A stretch of 64,000 nt of DNA. It comes from Heterobilharzia americana. Its lineage: Eukaryota > Platyhelminthes > Trematoda > Strigeidida > Schistosomatidae. The stretch spans positions 20,283,755 to 20,347,754 of the forward strand of contig OX104132.1 of the NCBI GenBank assembly GCA_944470555.2, read 5' to 3'. The notes under the pieces are model-generated. The model was not told the origin of the DNA. It saw only the letters and a program-made list of their open reading frames with translations, and ran no database searches. Every line of letters starts with the position of its first letter. Positions within the stretch are counted from its first letter, which is position 1. The position numbers and the translations under genes are program-made. Below, in pieces: positions 45,338 to 58,870 of the stretch.

Positions 45338-47494
45338 ACCTGAAAAGATATTGGCCTTTAGTACAGTTACTTAGTCCTGACCTATTGTATGATTATGCAA
45401 GAGTGCACGAATCACGATCGCTGAGTTTTTCTTCTAGATTACCGATGTTAATGGGGTCTGACTAAGTTATTATGCTCTGATAATTTAATTGTTTCTGATC
45501 GGTTGAAATGTTTCATCTATTTGTGTGACTCCACAACCATTTCATAGTTTCCGGTAGGTTAAATTATTTTGTATAACTGGACAAAAGGTTACTCTCAGTA
45601 GGTTTGTAGGTTTGAATGCCAACCCAATTTCAGCCCTTGTTGAAAGCTTCTACACAAAGTTTTGTAATGTTCTTTCTATACACTGTAGGATAATGGACAC
45701 CTTGAACTTCTTCTTAGTTGGACTGAAATGACTATTTCAAGTTGTTATTCATCGTAGACTGACATCAGTTGGAGGAACAAAGGAAACCTGGGAGCACTGG
45801 ACAGCTGTTTCGTCCTGGTACGGGACTCCTGAGCAGTGCGCACCCACGACCCCGCCCCCCTGGGATCGAACCCGCAGTCTACGATGAATAACAACTTGAA
45901 ATATTTCCAAATCTCCACAACTCCCTCAAAATTCAATTGAACTCGTGCTCATTGGTGACTAGCTTCGATCGAACCCGCGACCTTCAGGTTCTGCGGCCAG
46001 CGCGTTACCATTGAGCTAGCCAATGGGTCACAATCCCATGCTCCATATTTCCAACTTCTCTTAGCTCACGATATAGCGCAAACTCCACCCAATTTTATTG
46101 TTGAGTAACTGTCCTCACGACCATCAGGCTTTGACTTCACCGGTCACGACTTCTCATTGGAACTTCGGGAATACTTCTCGAAGCTAGTCACCAATGAGCA
46201 CGAGTTCAATTGAATTTTGAGGGAGTTGTGGAGATTTGGAAATATTTCAAGTTGTTATTCATCGTAGACTGCCGGTTCGATCCCTGGGGGGCAGCGTCGT
46301 GGGTGCGCACTGCTGAGGAGTCCCATACTAAAACGAACCAGCTGTCCAGTGCTTCCACGTTTCCTTTGTTCCTCCAACTGATGTCAGTCTACGATGAATA
46401 ACAACTTGAAATATTTCCAAATCTCCACAACTCCCTCAAAATTCAATTGAAATGACTATGTTATAGTAAAAGTATTATTTCAATTCATATATATTCACAA
46501 AATCTAGAGGATTGTAGAAGTTGTCATACGCAATCCCCATGAATACAGAAGCTAACCACCAGTTCTCCGTACTTATGAAATACCCTTCAGTGTAAGACCA
46601 AGCAAGGAAACGTAGTTTTTTTTCAAGTTCAACCAATATATTGAAATGTATAGGCTAGTTGGTTGGAAGATCGTGAACAACCGACCCATAGTTACATGAC
46701 AATGTATCAATTAGAGCCAATTGTTTATTGTTGTCTTTTAAATCACTAATGATCTTCCTAACTGTATTTCATACAAACTTACCTTCACTGATTTTAGATA
46801 GAAATGTCTCAACCATTATCTGTTCCTCTTCTTACTATGCAACTTAATGTAACTAATTTGCTTTGTTCATTGTCTAACTTGCAAGTGAAGTGGATTTCAC
46901 ATACTACTTGTTTGATAGGTATAAAGAAACTGTCAAGATTTGCCGATTTCTACACAGTTGATGAGTATCTACATTCATGGTTGGGAAAGGGACAGATAAA
47001 ATTCATCAGAAGTTCGGTTTTCTCTCACCTCGTTGATAGTGGTCACTTGGTAGATAAGGAAAATGCTTTTACGATTATACATCGCATACCATCTCATCTT
47101 TCAAAAGGTATTCAAACTCGTCTTTTACACATAGCAGAAGCTGTGGGAATTCGAGCTAATAATCCTAGCCTTTGTATTCAAAAGAAGTTTGTACATCCCT
47201 TGGCCAGTGACTACTTAGCTAATAACTTTATCACTCAGTTTTCATTATTATTATTCTCTGCTACCGCTTTTCTGATTCTTCACCCATGTCGTACACTTGC
47301 TGTATTTGTCTAGGCTTTGTTTATCCACTTACCTCACCCTTCACTATTACGTAACTTTTATTTTCACAAGCTTTTGACCTATTTTGATCATTGAAGTGTC
47401 TACATTTTCATGCTGCTTCCTAGGTTCTTATCATCGTTATAATCTGCATTGCATGTCCTTTAGTCAACGTTATCACTTTTATCAATTTCATTAC

Positions 47495-47556
<62 letters not shown>

Positions 47557-50500
47557 ATTATTATTTGTATTATTATCCCCATCGTTATATGAAACATTTA
47601 TCACATCAACCGACAAATCTACATGATTGGTTTAATTGTATATGTATATATTAAGCTATTTGTATTAGAGTAAAGCCTGAAGAGGATCTAACTGGAAACA
47701 ATATTGTTCGCTTATATGTCTTGTTCTCATCTACATATCTTTACCATCTCTCAAAAGTAGGGTTAAACAATCTCAGGAACTGATAGTCTACCTAACTGTC
47801 TGTAATCATGAGTAGGAGTTTTAACTTAGTCTAAAAAGAATGAAGAAAAACCTATCCTTCTGAATTATCTGACGAGATCAGAGATGTCAAAGTGTGAGAA
47901 AAATCTCTTCTCCCAGCACGCAATTGAACGACTGTCAACTTCAACAAAACAATACCCAAACATTCGTGTAGTATTTGAATTTAAGACATCTCTTCATGAA
48001 GTCAGCCCCTGATGATGAAACGAATGTTGAAACACAACATTAATCATAATCTACGTATTTCCTTCCTGTTTGTACGGATATTCTTTCGGTTTCTAGTTTA
48101 CGCTTCTTCTTTTTTATGCACAAAACATCGTGCTACTTATTAATAGTTAGTAGTATAAATCACGTCCTCCTACAATGTTATTTCATCCACTGCTTTGTTT
48201 GTTCATCATTTTAACATCCTTAGATATAAGTATCTTATACAGTTTTTGATTATGTCGAGCTCCCTTCAGATGTTCCCTGATGTTTCTACATGGAAATCCG
48301 CGCGAGTTTCTTATTCACTTCTGGTTCTCTGTGGACACAGCTTTTTTTATGCTGGGTGATGATTGAAGGTGAAGTGAAAATCCCGACCGTGGCCGGATTC
48401 GAAGCAGCGACCACCGCGTTCCCGGCCCAGTGCTCTAGCAAGTGAGCTGCAAGGTTCGACTGCTGTGTGAATACGATCAAGTTGTAGTAACACGTCATGA
48501 ATTCACTTGGTAGTCAAGCGAAACTCCACCTTGTGATTGAAGTGAAGTAAAAAGAAATTTGGTCAGCAATCCGATGTCGTAGCTTATTTCGTAGGGCATC
48601 GGGCCGGAAACCTAGTGGTGTCTAGTTCGAATCCGGTCGCGGTCCAAAATTTCAATCATAACGCGATATATACTAGTCTGCGAAACCACGGCCATCTCAG
48701 ATAGTCAGAATGACAAGTTTATATTATTGATACACTTCCTATAAGATGCTTCCAATGGCGATAAGACTACAGACACGTCATTACTCGAGGTTTGTAATTT
48801 ATCACTCATGATCGTTTATTACTACAGTACCGAACTCCAGACAAATCCTGTATTTTAAACTTCATCCGTGACTTGAGCGTTCAGTTTATTTGCTTAAGAA
48901 TCATTTAAACGTTTTGGCTTCGAATTTCTTGTAGAAAAAAAGAGTAAAGCATGGCATTATACAGGAAAAGTAATTTCTAATTTCTTACAGGTTAGCACTA
49001 TTCAACTCAATAAGGAATAGTAAAATGGTCAAATAAGTATTCACTTGGTCGTATGGAGCCATAAATTTTGATTTTTGATTCAAGTTTCATTTCACTGCAG
49101 TATGAATCAAGACTAGAATAAAGTGACTAGTTTCTAGAGAGAAAAACTTCTGTCATACTATACTAGTAAAAAGAAGGATTTAAGAATCTGACAATGTAAA
49201 CATCATCGGTAGATTTAACAAAGATAAATAAAGGAACAAGTTGAGAGAATCAACTGAATCTACCTCATCTTCATAATGAGATCAAGGGTGGTGGTCACTT
49301 GCCAGTGACTCCATTGTCTACACGTTTCAACGATACACACTTGTCAATCTATCCCACTTACCTTTTTAGATGATTTCATGTTGGTATTCATCATAGACTG
49401 ATATCAGTTGGAGAAACGATGGAAACCTGAGAGCACTGGACAGCTGTTTCGCCCTATTATTCAACTCCTCAGCAGTGAGCACCCACGTCCCCCTCTCCGG
49501 GATCGAACCCAGGACCTGAAGGTTCCGAGGCCATCACCCTATCATTGAGCCACTCTGCCGCAACTCAAAGAAGAGACGTATGGTGGAAATGTATGCTCAC
49601 ACTTCATCAAATGCTAAAGAGTCAGACTAATTATTAATCGATAGCCATGTGGGATAATACTCGAAAATGCTTTTGGAAAGAGTACACTGTGTGTGTGTGT
49701 GTGTGCGTGCGGTCTATATAACTAGCTTGATATGAGTAAGCAAACATGTAAACAAGCATTGAAGTGGCCTGAAAAGGTAGCTTGTCCCTAACGTTTAGAT
49801 ACACCCCCCCCCCCCCTGTAGAATAACCTTTCTACTAGATATAGGGATCTGTAGTCTAGCTAAGAAGTAGTAGGAATATTTGTGTGTAACTGAATGTATA
49901 CTTATAATTGAGCTTTTTTTAGAATCCTTTGTGTGACTACGCTTAATCACTTTCGATTTAGCTAAGTTTCTTTGCTGTGTGTCAGCTTATATCATGCTAA
50001 CTAACTACTTACCACGATAGTGACTGGGTCAAACATGCGTGAACTAGATAGAGTGACCTATATGTGAAATGAATAGCATATTCCAATATGACATACACCT
50101 CACTCGTCAATTGAAAAGACCTCTCCATGGTCAACAGCTGAAACTAAGTGGGAAAAATTGTTTTAGAGCACACAGAGATCGACAAAAAGAATTTAGAACC
50201 TTGAACACAAGTGAATCACTCCAAGTTGTCACACTTCACAGTAGCATACAAAAAATACATGGATAGAAAAAGACTGGGATCATAGTAGACAAGGTTGTGG
50301 AAGAGAATCAACAATCTGAGGATAAAGGTTAGTGCAAATATTCAAGCTTTCGTAGGTGTCAAGAAGTGAACAGATCTGCGTCACTGTGACCAGTTTTCAG
50401 CCACGTCACCAAGCATCCTAAATCACTCATTCCTTTCGTCTTAGGCATCCTAACCAGGCAGTCTACATCTCCCAGCACGACTCAAATCAACAGTAAGAGA

Positions 50501-51687
50501 CTTCATCAACTGGTTTCAAGTCTCAGTCTGGCCACTTTGAACCAACCTAGTCCAACTCCGTCTAGCATGACACGTCTAGGTAGATAATGGTTTAGCATGC
50601 ACAGCAAATGTCCAAACCACCTCTGACGATGAAAGTTCATAATCTCATCGACTGACTTACCTTCTTCGACAACTATCCTTTAAAATAAATGATAATGAAT
50701 ATTATTTTCCCTACTTAAAACTAACTGTCTTACTCATATTTCTTCCAGTATTCTGAATCATATGAATCATCACGAATATCTGTATCAGTTTCATTGAAAT
50801 GACTTGATTCTTTTTTACAATCACATGTATTCAATGCAGATATCTTTTGCTTAGATAATAAAAAGTTTTCTTCTGTATCCTCTGATTGAATAGGTTGTCC
50901 AATTGATTTTACTCCATCTTGAAGTTCATGTCGATGCATATCCTCAGTGAATTGGTGTATTGCATCGATTACATTAATTGGAGAGATTAAACTCCATTTT
51001 GATTGAATATTTTCATTGTTAACGTTTAAAATTGATTCATCACTTCCATCATGACAAGTTATATTGGATACACATTCTATAGCTTCTTGACAAATAGATG
51101 ACTAAGAAAACAAAAGAAAAACGGAGAATGAAACACTGATACTCAAAATATTCTAGATAGTTTTCATTTCTGTTGTTCCCTTCAGTATATTGCGTAGGTA
51201 ATCAACTTTAGTAGAATTTTTATTTGAGTTACTGAAACGTGAACTTATCAGTGAAAATCTTTATTAATAGGAGGCTATGAATGTTCCGGTTACTGGGTGT
51301 TAATAAGAAACCCCAGTCATCTACTAAACAGAAAATATTTCTTTCCCTATATAATAGTCTACTATCATCCATGATATTCCTGATTGTGGTCGACTGGATC
51401 ATCCAGCAGACAACTGTGAGGAGCAAGAACATGGGCATACACTGAAACCGAGGGAAAGATACTAGAAGATTTCGATATCGCCGACGATGATGACTTGTGT
51501 CTAATGTCATGTCACACAAACTCGAAGATCTATAGGCAAAATGTAACAAGTTGACAGAAGAGACGGGGCAGGGCAGGGCAGGACAGGACAGTGCAATGCA
51601 GTGAAAACGGGACTTGTTCCAACTGAACGTAGAGAAGACAGAGGTAGAGGTGATGATGATATCCAACCAACACCAACACCATCACCT

Positions 51688-51718
<31 letters not shown>

Positions 51719-54700
51719 AATCCAATCACCATGAACGGGAGAAACTTAAAGGAAGTAGCCTGTTTCACCTATCTAGGTAGGCAGCATCCTTTCAACTACA
51801 GACGACGACACAGGAACACATGAGGACGTCTAAGCCAACCAGGATCGGAAAGACAGCAAGACAGGCGTTCATCAATCGGAAACTAGTGTGGAGATCTTCT
51901 GCACTGCACTGCACTGCACTCAGCATAAAGCTTGAACAAGATCTGGATTTTCAACACCAATTCAGTGAAGTGAGTCAGTGGTTCTATGTGATGGTTGAGA
52001 GACCTGGTGTGTCACGAAAAGCATCTCCAACAAACTACAAAGATTCATCAACAGCTGCCTACACTTGATACTGAGGATCAGATGTCCAGAATAATAAGAA
52101 TAAGCAACAAGGAACTCTGGTTGGCTGACAACGAACCAACTAAGCAAGAGCCTATTACCCAATAAATATGCAGTGTAGGGAAGTGGAGATGGATTGGGCA
52201 TGCATTGAGAAGACGTGTTGGAGACATGATGCACCAGGCCAGGCCAGTCCGTGGAGTGGAACCCTGATGGGAAGAGACTGAGTTGGGTGTCGGAGGTGAA
52301 GGTGATATGAAGGATATTGTGTGAGGAAGAAATGAGAGGTTGTGGGTTGTTGTAGAGCCAGGTTGAAAAGATTGGAGAGAAGAGAGTGGAATGGAGTCGT
52401 GCTAGTGAAGCCGTATTTTCCACTAGGAACCCAGGGTACAAATAATATAATAATAATAATATATACATTAAAAACTAGTAACAAATGTGAAGAGAGCAGA
52501 ACCTAACAAATTCATAAACTACCGTAGAAATCTCCAGCTGATGAGTACTCTACATGCCTGATTGTATCTAGTATGCATTACATGGTAACATATATACATA
52601 CATGCAAACAAAACTGGGATGACGAATAAAATCTGCAAACTGAATGATTTTTGCGATATAACCAAATAAAGCCTCCATATAAGAAGAACTTAATTTGCTG
52701 AGTAACTGATGTTACTTGACCCCTACGATTCGAGTACTCGAACAGTTGTGGAAAACTAGAACATTTTCTAACTGCATTCACTAATTCGAATGTGTTTATA
52801 GAGGTAAATACGTAGGTCGTAATGAAGAGATGACTGTCTAGTCATGTAGTTGAGCATTTACCACCTAGATTTTAGGCATAATATTAACTCTACTGAGTAA
52901 TTAACTGTATTGAAGAGGAAATGGAATACATAGATTAGTTATAGGAGAGCAACCAATCTCACTATGTCTAGTCCTGACTGCTTACCGAATTCTGTCGATC
53001 AATTTGGATTGTGACCACCGAGCTATGACGCTCGCCCTTACAGTGCACTTTGATAGATGTGAGTTGGTTGGAGGCAATCATAAAGAAACTCTGACCTCTT
53101 TAGGTTTCGTGTTTTTTGCCATTTGTCAGTAAGGCGTGTTTACGACCTCGTGATGTTGAGCCTCTTCGCTTTGTGGCCACTTTGCAAAGTGATCAGTGGA
53201 AGTCGGTCAGCAACATGAGTTTAGTTGCTCTCTAGTGACCAACCAATGTTTGTAATCCAGTCTTACAAGAGGGCAGTTGAGGTTCGAGTAGCTCAGTGGT
53301 AATGTCGCTGACCCCAACACTGAATGATAAGGGTTCGAATCTCGAGGTTGTATATATGTCCTGTTGATGAGTACCAACTAGGACAAACCTAGTTCAAACA
53401 GAGTTTCCTAACGATTACCTACAACTAAGTTACTTTGTCCATCTTATTAGTAGATCTATTACTCGTATTCACTCCTTAATCACTTGTCGACAATCTTGTA
53501 TATACAGACAATGAACAACGCTTTCTGCATCGGAGAGCTAGTGATACTACCCCGCTGCCGAAACCTCAATAGATGGATTGGTGTTGGGACGTGCTACACA
53601 ATGAGGGAAAGTCAACTCCCTAAACCTATGGGCCACACCACTCCCAACCTCTTCACATGTCAGTGTTCCGAAAATCTTCAGATTGTCAAGCCTTACTCAG
53701 TGTCCCAGATGTAAATGCGTATGTGTATCTCTCACCCTATATTACGTCAATGTATATATGTAACCAAGTATTCAGGTGAGCAGTTGTACCGGAAATTATA
53801 AATTCGTTAAATCCTACTTTCACTGAATTTTTCTTCTTGTACTGAAGAATGCAGGGGAAGCGAAAATCTCAATTTCAGCAGGATTCGAACCAGCAGAAAT
53901 GGACCTCGTAGTTCAGTTTTTGGAAAACCAAGGCAGTAACTTGGAGACCATGGCAATCTCAGATAGTCACACTGATAAGATTACACTGTTAAGTATAATG
54001 ATGATCTTATGATGAAAGTCTTGCACTATATTGTTATCTCAAGCTTTACATAAGAACTTGGAAAGTCTTGACAAAGGTATTTCAGATGACTTTTCATGAT
54101 AATTAAAGTTACTAAAAGGCAATTCCTACCACAGGATGATACTATATTAGGTGCAAATGCGAAACCAAATACCCTGTAAAACATGTCGGATAGACTTCGA
54201 TGAGCGCTAAGCATCACTATGGACTTGAAAGATACATAAGTCATCCACTCGTGACCACTTCCTATGCTGATTACTCATGACTTCAACAGTTTCTTATTTC
54301 ACCCGCCATTAAGTGAAACGAGTTCATACTACTCAAGGAACATCAGTTTCCTTATGCAAATTAGTTTATAATCAGTACATTTGAATTCCATGGATTTATT
54401 CTTGTCAGGTAATCATATATCCATTAAAATCATTGGTTTATGATTCTTTAATTCGGGACACTCATACATACATATTGAAAGGGGAATTATATATATGCAG
54501 TGACCGACGAAATTCGAAACCACTGGCAACGAAATGAGATATCTAGACTGGATAAAAACAAATAGTCACTGTTCACCCTCAAACCTGATACTTCACTGAG
54601 GCATGAATATTAAAAGACAAACACCAACCTCCAACTGTAAGGAAAACCACCTTAGTCGACAAAAAACACATCACTCACATATAGCTTTTCTTCAGAAAAT

Positions 54701-57700
54701 AAAGCTACTAGGCCATATTTCCGACACTTATTTTCATTGGTCAACTGAAGGACGAAATTACCCATTGGCATTCCTCTCACAATGCTGAATATATATATAT
54801 ACATCTCCAAATGACCTTGACAGTACTAAATCCACATACGGGTAAAAATAGTTAACAACTAATGAGAGTTGAGCCTTGCTTGACAGCAGAGAGAAGAAAA
54901 ATTAGTAACAGTGTGAAAACAGCCATGTAGGCTATTTTGAGGTCATGGACAAAACAACAGGCAAAAGCTGTGCAAAATTAGGGGTATATAGTAGTGATGA
55001 GTACAGTGATTACCTAAATGACTGCATGAATGGCTATGACTTAGCACCTGGTGATTAATTTCATGCACAACACCTTAACTCAGTATTGAAATGAATTTGT
55101 AGTTTTAAATGGATTACGATAATAATATCCTAAGATCTCGGTTCAGATCTCACTGCACCGTAAATATTCCATATTCAGGAATTAGAAATGCGCTCAAACA
55201 AGAAGACAAGATGTTTTTCTCTGTTAGATCCAATCAAAACCTCATAGGCTCATTTTACTGATGACTGATCCCAATAACAAAACATGCGTATAAGGCTTTC
55301 TATTGAAAATTTCTTACTCCCTAATATTAGAAAAAGTTCAATGATATTTTTTGATGGACAGATCTTACTTATCAATAGATCTGAACGTAGAGTTTCCCTT
55401 TCAACTTTACACTTGATAAGCACAGGTTCCTATGAATGACTAGTCTATTTATATGCTATAAAGAACATTCAGATGTACATACGAAAAACTGAAAAACAAG
55501 TTAAGAATTGTCCTGGTGTGAACTTAACAGATACACAGGCGAATCACTAATCATTCGAACTTGTTGTATACCCACGAATACGAGACCAAGGGAGAACACA
55601 ATAGCGTAGACGGATGGAATAGTATATTTGGGTGGTTGTACCAAAATACCGATGAGTTCCAACTAACTGGCTAGAGAGTGGATTACGAGCAATGCAACGT
55701 AATACGACAGCGTGTCAAATGGCGAGGATGCTTGACCGGGTGCCTTTAGCTTAGCGAGTCCAGTTAAACTATCAAGGTCAGCATCAATGTTCGATCTCGT
55801 CAAACCCTAGGCTATTGATTTTTGGGAAATATGTGACGCTACAACATGACATCAAACTATTCACATCGTTGAGGAAGCGAGTAACATGACTGAGTAAACG
55901 AGCGATGAGTCCTCAGGTTTGAGTCACGGTGAAAGTTAGGCACATCTGGTTAGTGAGTGTCACTAGGACGAAGTGAGCATCTCTGGTGTTAGACTGTCAG
56001 CCACGATCAAGAAGGTGATACAATTAAGATGTTTTTAGTGATCACTTTAATCAGTGTATCCATTTTGAATATTTCTTACCAATACAAAGTATATATAAGT
56101 CAGCTTGGTTCTATTGAGCCAAGAACCTCTGTCGTAGCATGAGCCAATTTATAAAAGGCTCTAATTAGCATTGTGAAGTCTAGCTATATAGCGTAGCTTT
56201 CTTAACTATAACCTTCTCCATTTTCATTTGACCAAATGAATTTATGGATACAGAAGAAGGGAGAAGATATAATTTACTTGATGGTTGCTAACACTGCGAT
56301 TCAGGACGCTAGTTTCTTTTTATATAGAACTCGTCAGGAGGATGCAAATGCAACCTAGTGAGTGATAGTGCTGCCCTTAAGCATCGAAGCCAGCAGTCAT
56401 CACTTATAAACGCCATAGTCTTATCCATTGGATGCTGAGGTATGACAGCTACCTTATATCTAATGAGTATCAGTTATTACTCGTTCATACCAGTGATTTC
56501 CAATTGTTATACTGGGTTAAACTGATCGATGTCTGTTAACAGACGGTCTCTTTTGGGGACGCCTGCATACTGTTTAAACACTCATTCTTATGGTTTACAA
56601 CAATAATAATGATGAACAGAAGTGAGGTGTGTTACAGATGAAATGAATTGCGTATTCTTATTAACCGCACCAATAACTTTCTATGAAAGTTATTGGAAAT
56701 GGCGTAACTCTACTCTAGTCCTTGATATTCTGTATGTGTGTGTGTATGTGTGTGCATTCATCAGCTGACAAGAATCAAAAGGGGAAGGAACGGGTTGGGT
56801 ATCCGAGGCGAGGGTGACATGGAGGAGATTGTGTGAGGAAGAAATGATAGCTTGTAGGCTGTCGTGGCGCCAGGTTGGAAAGATTGCAAAGAATAGAGTG
56901 GAATGGAGGCGTGCTAGTGAAGCCGTATTTTCCACTAGGAACCCGAGGGACAAATAATAATTATTATTATTAATAATAACAATAACAACAGTAATAATAT
57001 ATTTTTTGTTGTTGAGATTTTCAATGGTTCCCCAACTGATGTCAGTCCATGATGAATACTACTTCTAAATAGTAATAATACATACATGCATGGATAAAGG
57101 TTTATTTACTTGCATCCATAAACACATACAGACATACATACACACTTTCATGCATACTTACATGCATACATACGGTCATACATACGTACATACATGCATA
57201 CATCTTTGTTAAATCAGTGAATGACTTACTCCATTAGTCTTCGAATGATGCGTAGACTCTTCATCCTGTTGACCGATAACTTGTTCTGTTTTAATTGAAC
57301 ATCTACTTTCAGTCGGTTTTATTTCATTTTTATTAAATAATTCATCTTGTATAAGACTGTCAATTTCATTGACTTCATGAATTTGATCTGTTGAAATTGT
57401 CAAGTTTCGATTATATTGGGATTTGATTCATTCATTTGTTTTGGTTTATTGTCATGATAATAAGAAAATAATCATTTTTAATATGTAATATTTATTTATT
57501 TAAAATAAGAAAAATATTGTAAACATTGACAGTTAGATAAGCAGACAGACAGAATCAATATAAAACCCCATATAAAAGTGGATTGGTTCAAGACTAACAT
57601 CACAGTAGGCTAATGTGTGCATATGAGGACAAGTAGTTTGAAAATGAAGGTTAAGGAAAATGTATAAGCTTTAGAAGTAGTCACATAGTGAATTGATCTA

Positions 57701-58838
57701 AGCTATTGTGACTGATTTTAAGGCATTTCACCAATTGGCTTAAATCATTGATTCCTGTCGTCTTGATGACCTCAAACAGGCCATGAACACCTATCTGCCT
57801 ATATGGTTAAGAGAAAAATCAATGAATTCATAGGCTACTACCATGTCTTAGTCTGACCACCCTCGGCCTTCTTTCAACTTCATCTAACATTGCATGTGGT
57901 TTGGTATGCTAAACACACGTCCGAGTTACCTTAGTCAACGAAGGTTCACGACCTCCATGTCAATCAAACGATGATCCCATCATTTAATGCTAAGAAGATG
58001 TTTGTGTTAGACAACTTGTAATCTCGTTATAACTCCTAATTTTATCAGCCATGTCTCATTATTCGATTGCCATATGACACTATGACTGATGACGTTACTA
58101 AATTATTATCATTATTTTTCCCTTGGGTTCCTGTTGGAAAATGTGGCTTCACTAGCACGACTCCATTCCACTCTCTTCTCTCCAATCTTTTCAACCTGGC
58201 TCTACAACAACCCACAACCTCTCATTTCTTCCTCACACAATATCCTTCATATCACCTTCACCTCCGACACCCAACTCAGTCTCTTCCCATCAGGGTTCCA
58301 CTCCACGGACTGGTCTGGCCTGGTGCATCATGTCTCCAACACGTCTTCTCAATGCATGCCCAATCCATCTCCACTTCCCTACACTGCATATTTATTGGGT
58401 GATAGGCTCTTGCTTAGTTGGTTCGTTGTCAGCCAACCAGAGTTCCTTGTTGCTTATTCTTATTATTCTGGACATCTGATCCTCAGTATCAAGTGTAGGC
58501 AGCTGTTGATGAATCTTTGTAGTTTGTTGGAGATGCTTTTCGTGACACACCAGGTCTCTCAACCATCACATAGAACCACTGACTCACTTCACTGAATTGG
58601 TGTTGAAAATCCAGATCTTGTTCAAGCTTTATGCTGAGTGCAGTGCAGTGCAGTGCAGAAGATCTCCACACTAGTTTCCGATTGATGAACGCCTGTCTTG
58701 CTGTCTTTCCGATCCTGGTTGGCTTAGACGTCCTCATGTGTTCCTGTGTCGTCGTCTGTAGTTGAAAGGATGCTGCCTACCTAGATAGGTGAAACAGGCT
58801 ACTTCCTTTAAGTTTCTCCCGTTCATGGTGATTGGATT

Positions 58839-58870
<32 letters not shown>

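Larger units (their letters stand above)
45734..46412. repeat. Inverted SINE B dimer: hairpin with about 235-bp arms
   Basis: Arm 1 (45734-45968) is the reverse complement of arm 2 (46178-46412) with only scattered differences. Each arm holds the SINE B 3' end and a hammerhead. The roughly 210-bp spacer holds a minus tRNA-like head (box B GGTTCGATCG-like near 45970, box A TAGCTCAATGGTAACGC near 46015). A third direct copy of the tail ends at about 46450. Confidence 0.85.

Noticed and set aside
47960..48040. CTGATGATGAAACG as a hammerhead
   Set aside because: The CUGAUGA and GAAA segments touch, with no room for stem II.
52530..52575. CCAGCTGATGAGTACTC as a hammerhead
   Set aside because: Core 5' half only; no GAAA or pairing partner downstream.
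53286..53357. Possible tRNA gene
   Set aside because: Good A and B boxes but no paired acceptor stem, and it continues into SINE C sequence with a hammerhead remnant.
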